From: JAHELQ01 sp965603365
GTDB taxonomy: Bacteria; Acidobacteriota; Aminicenantia; UBA2199
Direction: 5' to 3'
DNA: 36,186 nucleotides
Assembly (NCBI GenBank): GCA_965603365.1
Contig: CBFDCR010000055.1
Location: 1 to 36,186, forward strand
Below the pieces are notes generated by a model. The model did not search any database, had not been told where the DNA came from, and saw only the letters and a list, made by a program, of their open reading frames with translations. The position numbers were made by a program, and so were the translations under genes. Below are positions 16,351 to 24,146 of this stretch, piece by piece. Positions within the stretch are counted from its first letter, which is position 1. Each line of letters starts with the position of its first letter.

Positions 16351-16379
16351 ATGATATATCAATTTTTATAAACTTTCAA
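16351..16379 (-). promoter_or_regulatory. Promoter of the HD-GYP/kinase/receiver operon
   Basis: Read on the reverse strand, TTGAAA and TATCAT are separated by 17 bp, about 110 bp upstream of the HD-GYP start. The divergent gap 16242-16553 (312 bp) is AT-rich. It holds this promoter and the forward trmJ promoter, and I see no gene in it. Confidence 0.5.
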
Positions 16380-16490
16380 TATATATCCGGTTTATACCAG
16401 TAACATATTATTCAATTTGGCTCAAAAAGTCAAATTTTTTCTGTTTAAATTTTCAAACATGTCACTTTTCTGGACGGAAAGCCGGGAAAA

Positions 16491-16520
16491 TTTGCCCCAC
16501 AGAGGATTTTATAATATAAT
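16491..16520 (+). promoter_or_regulatory. Promoter of the trmJ-cysS-hemW operon
   Basis: TTTGCC (16491-16496) is followed after 18 bp by TATAAT (16515-16520). A second, overlapping TATAAT lies at 16510-16515. The trmJ ATG is 33 bp downstream and has no clear ribosome-binding site. Confidence 0.5.
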
Positions 16521-16553
16521 TTCCCTTCAAAGAATATTTACTGGTTTTAAAGT

Positions 16554-17312
16554 ATGGAAATATATCGAAAAAATTTGTATGTGGTGCTGGTGGAACCCAA
16601 AAATCCCGGCAATATCGGTTCCGCGGCCCGGGCCATGAAAAACATGGGTATTGCCAACCTGCGGCTGGTCAACCCGGTGAACTATCGAGAGGTGGACGAA
16701 CAGAAAAAGATGGGTTACCGGTCCCAGGAAATTATCGAAAACAGCCGGGAATTCGAGTCTCTCCAGGACGCTTTGGCCGATATCTCATTGATTTTCCTCT
16801 CTACCTCCCGGAAAGGTAAATGGAAGCGAGACTTCGTCACCCCCTCCGAGGCGGCCGGCATCATTTCCCGGCGATTGAGTAAGGGAAAAATCGCCCTTGT
16901 TTTCGGCCGTGAAGATTTCGGAGTCACCATCGATGAAAGCCAGTCGGCCAATTATTACATATCTATCCCCTCGGCAATCCAATACCCCTCCCTGAACCTG
17001 TCTCAGGCAGTCATGGTGGTGGCATATGAAATTTTCAAGGCCGCCGGTTCCCGGACAGAGGAAAACGCTTTTCCCCGGGTGGCTCCCAGGAGGTCTTTTG
17101 AACGCCTGGTGGACAACATCTGGAGCCTGATGAAATCCCTGGAAATTCGGGAGGAAGAAAAAGGTCTCTTTCATCGCTCTTTAAAACGGGCCATCAACAG
17201 AAGCCGTTGGACCAATGCCGATATCGCCGTGTTTGACCGGCTGTGCAAACAGGTGAGGTGGTTTTGCGAGAGCCACTGCAATCGAAAATTCGAGGTAAAA
17301 GATGACTCATGA
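16554..17312 (+). CDS. trmJ: TrmJ-like tRNA 2'-O-methyltransferase (SPOUT family)
   Basis: TrmJ methylates the 2'-hydroxyl of tRNA position 32 using S-adenosylmethionine. The 252-residue product starts directly with motif 1 NPGNIGSAAR (17-26). It contains ALVFGREDFGV and IPSAIQYPSLNLSQAV, the SPOUT knot that binds the cofactor. It ends with a helical extension (LFHRSLKRAINRSRWTNADI) typical of TrmJ rather than other TrmH-type enzymes. The last 11 bp overlap cysS, consistent with a translation-related operon. Confidence 0.88.
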   Translation: MEIYRKNLYVVLVEPKNPGNIGSAARAMKNMGIANLRLVNPVNYREVDEQKKMGYRSQEIIENSREFESLQDALADISLIFLSTSRKGKWKRDFVTPSEAAGIISRRLSKGKIALVFGREDFGVTIDESQSANYYISIPSAIQYPSLNLSQAVMVVAYEIFKAAGSRTEENAFPRVAPRRSFERLVDNIWSLMKSLEIREEEKGLFHRSLKRAINRSRWTNADIAVFDRLCKQVRWFCESHCNRKFEVKDDS

Positions 17313-18705
17313 CAGCAATCCCAGGGCTTACAATACCCTGACCAACCGTATCGAAACATTTAAACCTATTCATGAAGGCAAGATCGGGTTATATACCTGC
17401 GGTCCCACTGTATACGATTTTGCCCATATCGGCAACTTCAGATCTTATGTGTTTGAAGATCTGGTAAAACGGTATTTCATCTACCTGGGTTATCGGGTAC
17501 AGCAGGTGATGAATATCACCGATATTGACGACAAAACCATAAAAAAGGCCCATGAAAGGGGGATCTCCTTAAGTGAGGTCACCGCCGAGTACATTGCGGC
17601 ATTCTTCGAGGATATCGAGAAATTGAACATTTTAAAGGCAGACGTCTACCCCCGGGCCACTGAGCACATCGAAGAAATGGTACAGATGATCGACAAATTG
17701 GAGCAGAACGGCTATGCCTATCGAAAGGGAAATTCCGTCTATTTTAAAATCGAAAAATTCGCAGACTACGGGAAGTTAGCCAACATTACCCGCGAAAACC
17801 TGGTGATCGGTACCCAGGTGGATGCCGACGAATACGACAAGGAGCATGTCCAGGACTTTGTCCTGTGGAAGGGGAAAAAAGAGGGCGAACCTTCCTGGCA
17901 GACCCCGTATGGCGAGGGCCGGCCGGGCTGGCATCTGGAATGCTCCGCCATGAGTACGAAATACCTGGGCGAACATTTCGACATCCACATGGGGGGGGTG
18001 GATAATATTTTCCCCCACCATGAGAATGAGATTGCCCAGTCGGAAGGAACCACCGGCAAGAAATTTGTCAATTACTGGGTACATTGTCAGCATCTCATCG
18101 TGGATAACCGCAAAATGTCGAAATCGCTGGGGAATTATTATACCCTCCGGGATCTGATCGACCAGGGCCATGACTCCATGGCCATCCGTTACCTGCTCCT
18201 GTCTACCCACTACCGCAAGTTACTGAATTTCACCTTTGAGGGTCTTTTACGGGCCCGGCAGTCTCTCAATCGGATCAACGATTTCTTGTTTTCGCTTAAT
18301 GGGATCAAGGCACCGGCAGGCGGCAGCCCGGAGATTTCCGATCTCATCGGGAAAAGCGAGCGGGACTTTCAGGAAAACCTGAACGATGACTTTAACATCT
18401 CCGGTGCCCTGGGGGTATTTTTCGAGTTCATCCACCAGATCAACCTCCGCAGCGATCAATTAAAGCAGCAGGATATCCAGGACATCCTGGCATACGTCGG
18501 CCGCATCGATTCGGTGCTGGGGGTGCTGAAGAAAGAAGAGGCTGCGATTACCGACGAAGAAATCCTGAAAAAGATCGAAAAGCGGCAGGAGGCCCGGCAA
18601 AAGAAGGATTATGCCACAGCCGACGCCATCCGGGACGAGTTAAAAGAAAAGGGTATCATCTTAATGGATACCCCCGACGGCGTCCGCTGGAAAATCGAAA
18701 AATAA
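17302..18705 (+). CDS. cysS: Cysteinyl-tRNA synthetase
   Basis: This class I synthetase charges tRNA-Cys. The 467-residue product shows zinc ligand C33 in CGPTVY, the HIGH-type motif AHIGN (H42), a second zinc Cys in LECSAMS, and KMSKS at 271-275. The C-terminal anticodon-binding helices are present (ADAIRDELKEKGI). Length is normal. The start at 17302 overlaps trmJ by 11 bp and is preceded by GAGG at 17292-17295. Confidence 0.96.
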   Translation: MTHDSNPRAYNTLTNRIETFKPIHEGKIGLYTCGPTVYDFAHIGNFRSYVFEDLVKRYFIYLGYRVQQVMNITDIDDKTIKKAHERGISLSEVTAEYIAAFFEDIEKLNILKADVYPRATEHIEEMVQMIDKLEQNGYAYRKGNSVYFKIEKFADYGKLANITRENLVIGTQVDADEYDKEHVQDFVLWKGKKEGEPSWQTPYGEGRPGWHLECSAMSTKYLGEHFDIHMGGVDNIFPHHENEIAQSEGTTGKKFVNYWVHCQHLIVDNRKMSKSLGNYYTLRDLIDQGHDSMAIRYLLLSTHYRKLLNFTFEGLLRARQSLNRINDFLFSLNGIKAPAGGSPEISDLIGKSERDFQENLNDDFNISGALGVFFEFIHQINLRSDQLKQQDIQDILAYVGRIDSVLGVLKKEEAAITDEEILKKIEKRQEARQKKDYATADAIRDELKEKGIILMDTPDGVRWKIEK

Positions 18706-18724
18706 TCCCGGTTATACGTTTTTT

Positions 18725-19792
18725 ATGAAAAAGAAGGTTGGGGTTTACATTCATATTCCCTTTTGCCGGCGCCGCTGTTTCTACTGCCACTTTGTGAAAT
18801 TTAAGTACCGGGAGAGGGCAGTGGAGCGTTATGTGCAGGCCTTGACGCGGGAGATAGGGTTGAGGGCCAACACCCGGTACCGGGTGGATACCCTTTACCT
18901 GGGAGGCGGTTCCCCCTCGCTGTTGGCGGCATCACAGGTGGCAGCCATCATGGAAGCCATCGATCACGCCTTCGCCCTTGATCCGGATGCAGAGGTAACC
19001 CTCGAGGCCAATCCCGAAGATGTGACCCCGGCAAAATTAAACTCTTATCGACAACTGGGCATCAACCGTCTGAGTCTCGGCATCCAGTCGTTCGTGCCGG
19101 AGGATCTGGGCTATTTAAAACGAAATCACTCGGTGGTACAGGGAATCGAAGCGATCGCGGCGGCACTCTCGGCGGGTCTGACCAACCTGAATGTGGATTT
19201 GATCATCGGCCTGCCGGGACAGACAAAAAAGACCATAACCAGAAGTCTATCGACTCTTAAACAGATCGCCATTCCCCACGTTTCGGCCTATCTACTGGAA
19301 GGGGTCAAGGAAGAGAGGGCCGGAGAAGAGAAGCGGGATCATGACCTCTATCACTTTACCCGCCAATTTCTGATCGACCTGGGCTACCGCCATTACGAGG
19401 TTTCCAACTTTGCCCGGCCGGGTTTTCCCTCCCGCCACAACCTCAAATACTGGAAAAACAAGGATTACCTCGGTATCGGCGCCGCTGCCGCCGGTTACGA
19501 GCAGCGGCGGGATTATAAAAATGTCGCCGATCTGGGCCAATATTTCCGTTACCTTGGCCGGGGACTGCTGCCGGTAGAAGAGTATGACGCCAAAGACCCG
19601 CGGCTGCGAAAGATCATCATGGGACTGCGCCTGATTAAGGGGATCTCCGAAAAAAACTTTAAGAGCCATCATTACCGGGATGCCCTCGATTTTTTGTTGT
19701 CCGGCGGTTTTTTGATCCGCCGGGGGCACAACATCGCCGTCGCCCCGGACAAAATTCTGCTCTTAAACGAGATTCTCTCCTATTTCCTGTAA
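18725..19792 (+). CDS. hemW: HemW-like radical SAM protein
   Basis: The 355-residue product has the radical-SAM cluster motif C14-x3-C18-x2-C21 within YIHIPFCRRRC. GGGSPSLL, EANPEDV, LGIQSF and IGLPGQT follow in the usual HemN/HemW order, with a C-terminal HemN_C-like domain. The short form, beginning directly at the YIHIPFC strand, fits HemW, a heme chaperone, rather than the oxygen-independent coproporphyrinogen oxidase HemN. The two are hard to separate by eye. It follows cysS by 19 bp without a visible ribosome-binding site. Confidence 0.88.
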   Translation: MKKKVGVYIHIPFCRRRCFYCHFVKFKYRERAVERYVQALTREIGLRANTRYRVDTLYLGGGSPSLLAASQVAAIMEAIDHAFALDPDAEVTLEANPEDVTPAKLNSYRQLGINRLSLGIQSFVPEDLGYLKRNHSVVQGIEAIAAALSAGLTNLNVDLIIGLPGQTKKTITRSLSTLKQIAIPHVSAYLLEGVKEERAGEEKRDHDLYHFTRQFLIDLGYRHYEVSNFARPGFPSRHNLKYWKNKDYLGIGAAAAGYEQRRDYKNVADLGQYFRYLGRGLLPVEEYDAKDPRLRKIIMGLRLIKGISEKNFKSHHYRDALDFLLSGGFLIRRGHNIAVAPDKILLLNEILSYFL

Positions 19793-19800
19793 ATTACAGG
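19786..19800. terminator. Perfect palindrome across two converging stop codons
   Basis: CCTGTAA-A-TTACAGG is a perfect 7-bp-arm palindrome. The hemW stop (19790-19792) and the opposing sulfatase-fold gene's stop (19794-19796) both lie in it, with one base between the genes, and each gene ends ...CTG TAA. It could end transcription in both directions, but no T-tract follows, so the terminator role is weak. Confidence 0.35.
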
Positions 19801-21971
19801 TAACCAAGGGTCTTCAACTCTTTAATCAGTTGGGGGTATGTTTCATTACCCTGCCGGGGTTGAATGTCTAAGCGTCGTCTCAAATCCAGACTCCGAATCA
19901 GTTGCCGGAACAGTTGCTGCTTCAAATAGAGGTTAAGGAAAACATCTTTAGTTGATAGGTTGTTTTGTTCGGCCCCGTCGGCTCCCAGGTCGTACAACTC
20001 GTCCCGGCCAAAAAAGAAGTGGTATTTGTGACGCCGGTTAAATAGGGCCATATTGAACCCTTCCCCCACCGCCCGGCAGTAAATCGACCGCTGCTCACTG
20101 CCGGCAAGAGCGTCATTAAAAAGAAGGGGGCTGCCCTGCCAGTTGGGGTTGAAGGGGATATTGACGAGCGCCGCCAGAGAAGGCAGGAGATCGAGGTGGC
20201 AGCAGGGGACAACCACCGTCATCTGCCGCCGCTGCTGCGGCATTTTTACCAGGAAGGGAACGTGGATCATCTCCTGGTAATTGCTGTTGATATGGCCCAG
20301 CAGGCCGTGTTCGCCAAAGGCCTCGCCGTGGTCGGAGGCCACGATGATGAGAGAATCGTCGAATAGACCCTTCTCCCGGATGGCTTCTATGATTCCACCC
20401 ACCAGGGAGTCGGCATAACCGGCATTGTTGAGATAGGATCGATACCGCTTCTCTATGAACCCTTCATCAAAGTCGGCACTGTGTGAGATGGGCGGCGATT
20501 CCTTAAAGACCCGATCCCAGGGCGGCGGCGGTCGGTAGGGCTCGTGGGGGGGCAAGAAGTGAAAATAGACAAAATGGGGGACCCCGGGGTCGAGGTTCCC
20601 GATCACAGACCGGGCCTTATCTATGTTATTGAAGCTGGTTTTCTCTTCCTCAGAGTTTTGATCCAGGGGACGAATGGTCACCACCGAATCGAAGTCCCGG
20701 GCCAGCCGATGTTTGAACAGCACCGGGTTGCCCACCGCGGCTGCTGTCCGGTAACCCACCTCCTTTAAGTAAACCGGCAGCGTCTTGATATTTTCCGGCA
20801 GTTGACGGTTAAGTGCCCTGACAGTGTGAACCTCCGGCAGGTAGCCGGTCAACATGGAGGCCACACTGGGACCGGTGTATGGGGCATTGGCATAGAAGTT
20901 TACATAATTTGCGGAAATCTGCGAAAAGCGGTTGATGTGGGGGGTGATCTCTCTCTCCCCAACCCGTTGATGAACCAGGTCGAAACGGGCGGCATCGATG
21001 AGAATCAGGAAAATATGGGGTTTTTCCCCTAAAGGTCTAATGACCGGCTCTATTTTTTTCTTCGCCCCTCTGTTCAGCAGGGTCGGCCCCTGCCAGACCA
21101 GGAAGGCCCGGCTGTCGGCGCATCGAAAATCGAACTCCAGGATGATTTTTTTACTATGATTCCTTAAATCAAGCGTGTCCGCCGCTCTCTTATTGTGTTC
21201 AAGGGGGTATTCCTCCAATTGACGGCGGTGTTCACGACCCTCTATTGACCATACCGCCAGCGTACCGCCCTCTCTTCGCAGAGATTCCGGTTTCACCCCA
21301 AACATTACCTGTTGGGTAATGGACGTATCTACCGCTATTTTAAACAGACTGTTGGCCGGTTGGTGCAGGGGGCTTTCGTTTTTTTGTCGTTTTAAAAAAA
21401 GCCGGCCGCTGCCGTCGATATTTTGAAAACAGGTATCCTGGACCACAAACCAGACGCCCCGGTGGCGGTAATCGAATCCCTTCATCCCGGAGAGATGGGG
21501 TCTGGGCCGGAAGTAAAGGAAATTTTCACCCCTGCGCAATTTTTCGATCCCCAAGGAAAGGACAAATTCACCGCCCTTTGCCAATGATAGTCGTCTTAAA
21601 AACGATTGATTCAGCCGAACATCGATCACCAGTTCTTTGCCGGTGGCCCGGTAATTCGGGTTTTCCAGTTTCAGCCGCAGGCTTTTATCGTTATCGAAGA
21701 TGGAAAAAAAGCGGATCGCCGCCTCTGACCCCACGGCCCGGGGTTTATTTAACTCATCGTCCCAACCCCGGCAAAAAAAATACCTCCTTGCCTCCGGCCA
21801 CTTCAAGGGATACCTGCTCTCCACTTCCACACTATACTGTAAAAACCCCAACTCCTGGACCTCAACCTCACCCTCCCCCCCAGGTTTAACAAAAAGAAGT
21901 ATCCAGGCAGCAATCCCCACCAACACCAGGCCCGGCACCCAAAACTTCCATAACCTCCGCATAAAAAACAT
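19794..21971 (-). CDS. Membrane-anchored sulfatase-fold (alkaline phosphatase superfamily) enzyme with Thr nucleophile site
   Basis: The 725-residue product has one N-terminal membrane helix (VPGLVLVGIAAWILLF). An extracytoplasmic region of about 290 residues follows, then a sulfatase-type domain with metal ligand D326 (LILIDAARFD) and D547-H548 (VASDHGEAFGEHG). Where sulfatases have C/S-x-P-S-R this protein has T366-G-P-S-V. Cys/Ser conversion to formylglycine is therefore impossible, and Thr resembles the nucleophile of LtaS/EptA-type phosphotransferases. It may transfer or cleave phospho-groups on envelope glycans or lipids. A second ATG at 21962 is an alternative start. Confidence 0.82.
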   Translation of the reverse strand: MFFMRRLWKFWVPGLVLVGIAAWILLFVKPGGEGEVEVQELGFLQYSVEVESRYPLKWPEARRYFFCRGWDDELNKPRAVGSEAAIRFFSIFDNDKSLRLKLENPNYRATGKELVIDVRLNQSFLRRLSLAKGGEFVLSLGIEKLRRGENFLYFRPRPHLSGMKGFDYRHRGVWFVVQDTCFQNIDGSGRLFLKRQKNESPLHQPANSLFKIAVDTSITQQVMFGVKPESLRREGGTLAVWSIEGREHRRQLEEYPLEHNKRAADTLDLRNHSKKIILEFDFRCADSRAFLVWQGPTLLNRGAKKKIEPVIRPLGEKPHIFLILIDAARFDLVHQRVGEREITPHINRFSQISANYVNFYANAPYTGPSVASMLTGYLPEVHTVRALNRQLPENIKTLPVYLKEVGYRTAAAVGNPVLFKHRLARDFDSVVTIRPLDQNSEEEKTSFNNIDKARSVIGNLDPGVPHFVYFHFLPPHEPYRPPPPWDRVFKESPPISHSADFDEGFIEKRYRSYLNNAGYADSLVGGIIEAIREKGLFDDSLIIVASDHGEAFGEHGLLGHINSNYQEMIHVPFLVKMPQQRRQMTVVVPCCHLDLLPSLAALVNIPFNPNWQGSPLLFNDALAGSEQRSIYCRAVGEGFNMALFNRRHKYHFFFGRDELYDLGADGAEQNNLSTKDVFLNLYLKQQLFRQLIRSLDLRRRLDIQPRQGNETYPQLIKELKTLGYL

Positions 21972-22019
21972 ATACTACAACTGCCCCAATAAAGCAAACC
22001 CCGCTGCCCATATAATGAC

Positions 22020-22060
22020 GATACGCAACAAGATTGTTGCGTATCGGTTTTGTTGCGTAT
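22020..22060. repeat. 11-bp perfect inverted repeat plus third half-site
   Basis: GATACGCAACA (22020-22030), AGAT and TGTTGCGTATC (22035-22045) form a perfect hairpin or dyad. A further TGTTGCGTAT lies at 22051-22060. The cluster sits between the PKD gene's end and the sulfatase-fold gene's start, both read leftward. No T-run follows the hairpin on that strand, so a regulator-binding cluster for the downstream gene is as likely as a terminator. Confidence 0.6.
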
Positions 22061-22081
22061 AAATTATGGAACGAGGGTTCT

Positions 22082-24136
22082 TTATCTTTTTAGGGTCAGG
22101 TTTTTGAGGCCGATGATGACGGCCGGGGATGAGGTGGTCAGTACCTGGAATGTCACGTTGGTATTTTTCTTCTGGTTGGGAACGGAGGTCTCGAAATGCC
22201 GGGTCTCATCCTTCTTCACATCCCGGAACAACAACTGGTCCACCAGTTGGTTGCCGGCATAGACCCGCAGCACCAGGTACTTTGCCTCTCCTTTGTAGGT
22301 AATACTGCCGTGTACGATTACATCATCGGCAGGCGCCCGGACCGTATCGTCGGCGGTCTGGATGGCCGTACCGTCCAGGTCGGTCACCCGGTCGATGCTG
22401 ATCTCGGCAGTGGCCACCACCACCTTGATATCCCGGATGTCGCTCTCGGCCACGCTCTGGTAATTGCTGTCTAAGGCCCTCACCTTCCAGTAGGTCCAGC
22501 GGTTGCGTTTGATCCCCTGCCACACCTCCGGCGTGGGCGTGTAGGCCCGGGCACTCTCCACATTGATCCATTTCAGATCTTCGCTGTTGTACAGGATGGG
22601 GTAGAGGCTGTTGGCAAAGGCAATCCGGTACTTGGCCCCGCCCTTTGCTGCCTGCCAGGAAAACTCCGGGATCTCATCTTCCTTGGCCACAAAGGCCTCA
22701 GGCGGCCCTATCACCGTGACCACATTTTCGTAGGGTAGTACAAAGTACTTGAGTACCGGGAAGGTCAGCGCCACCTCTTCCGGCCCCGGCCGGGTCAATA
22801 CCACCGTGACCGTTTGAATCCCCGGCTGCAGTGTCGGCAGCCCGGGAATATCCCTGGTGGGTATCTCCTTGAGTTCTCCCTGGTAGGCTACCTCGTTAAA
22901 ATACTCAAAGGGGCTGCCGTTTACCAACCAGTAACCGGCCACGATGCCGGTACCCCGCATTTTCATCCTCAATATTGCCCCGATATCCTTTGAATTCTTA
23001 GGCACTACCTTGTAATACTTGCCGTTATCCAGTATGACCTCCGCCACTTCCACCTTCAACTCATCGGTAATACCCCGAACCGTCACATTGGCGGTAAATG
23101 GCTTCTGGCTTTCGCCGTTCTCGTCCCGGGCGGTAATGGTAAACTGGCCGGGCCGGTTATAGGCGTGTTTTTCACTGTGAAAGCCCGACTTCTGGCTGCC
23201 GTCGCCAAAGTTCCAGAGGATATAATCGCCCCGGAAATTGTAGGCCGTTGCCGTAACTTCCTGGTTGATCCTGACCTCCTGGGGCGCGGCCATGATGGTG
23301 CGGTTTTCCGGTAGTACGTTAATGGTGGTGGTCACCGGGTTGTAGTTGGCCATCGGCGCCCTGGCACTGACGGTATAGATACGGGCAGCGGGGTTATCGT
23401 GCTGGTAACGGTGTACCTGCTGGGTGCTGCCGGCAGAAACAATCGTGCCGTCGCCGAAGTTCCAGTCGATCACCTGGGAGAGAAAATTCAGGGTCTCAAA
23501 ATAGACCGGTTGATCCACCCGGGGGTTGGGGGGGGTGTAGGTGATCTGCCGGTTGGGCTGCCCGATGGTGATTTTCACACTCACCGGCGTCACCGCCGTG
23601 TTACCGTCCCAATCGTAAGCCCTGACCGTATAGCTGCCGGGATTGGTATAGGTGTGGGTCACAATGCTGCCTCCCCGGATCATTCTAACATTGCCGACGC
23701 TGTAAATTGTCCCGTCCCCCATGTCCCAACGGATATTTTTGGGGGTGACAAAATTGACGGCGGTACAGGTAATCTGCTGACCGGCAATGGGCTGGGCAGG
23801 GGAAACCTGGATGCTCCTGTTTTCATTTATTGTGATCATTCTAGATGAGGGGGTGTCCCAACAATAACCCGGCCAGGAGGATACTATGCTGACCTGATAT
23901 TGCCCGGGGCCCCTATAGCGATGGGAATTCCAGGTATAAGAGGTCACCCCCGAGACCGATGCGCCGTCGCCGAAGTTTATGGTGCCGGTGTAATAATCGA
24001 AGCATGAATTGGTCGACTTGAACTGGATGAGGTCACCCACATAGTATGGCCCCGAGGTGGGGGAGACATCGATGGCATATAGGCCGGCGATTAAAACACC
24101 TAGACTCAATATCAATATTATGAATGCTTTTTTCAT
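22082..24136 (-). CDS. Exported PKD-repeat protein
   Basis: The 684-residue product has a Sec signal peptide (MKKAFIILILSLGVLIAGLYA). Four PKD-type beta-sandwich repeats follow, recognised by FGDGA, MGDGT, FGDGT and FGDGS, each followed by a YTVxAxD-like strand. The C-terminal half is different and shares its pattern with the protein at 26179-28071: a ...NGKYYKVV strand, GTGIVAGYWLVNG, and later a KYRIAFANS...YWKVRAL fibronectin-like part. No catalytic motif is seen. PKD repeats usually serve binding or spacing at the cell surface. AGGAGG stands just before the ATG, 10 bp after the barrel gene, so both are one operon. Confidence 0.82.
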   Translation of the reverse strand: MKKAFIILILSLGVLIAGLYAIDVSPTSGPYYVGDLIQFKSTNSCFDYYTGTINFGDGASVSGVTSYTWNSHRYRGPGQYQVSIVSSWPGYCWDTPSSRMITINENRSIQVSPAQPIAGQQITCTAVNFVTPKNIRWDMGDGTIYSVGNVRMIRGGSIVTHTYTNPGSYTVRAYDWDGNTAVTPVSVKITIGQPNRQITYTPPNPRVDQPVYFETLNFLSQVIDWNFGDGTIVSAGSTQQVHRYQHDNPAARIYTVSARAPMANYNPVTTTINVLPENRTIMAAPQEVRINQEVTATAYNFRGDYILWNFGDGSQKSGFHSEKHAYNRPGQFTITARDENGESQKPFTANVTVRGITDELKVEVAEVILDNGKYYKVVPKNSKDIGAILRMKMRGTGIVAGYWLVNGSPFEYFNEVAYQGELKEIPTRDIPGLPTLQPGIQTVTVVLTRPGPEEVALTFPVLKYFVLPYENVVTVIGPPEAFVAKEDEIPEFSWQAAKGGAKYRIAFANSLYPILYNSEDLKWINVESARAYTPTPEVWQGIKRNRWTYWKVRALDSNYQSVAESDIRDIKVVVATAEISIDRVTDLDGTAIQTADDTVRAPADDVIVHGSITYKGEAKYLVLRVYAGNQLVDQLLFRDVKKDETRHFETSVPNQKKNTNVTFQVLTTSSPAVIIGLKNLTLKR

Positions 24137-24146
24137 CGTTATCCTC

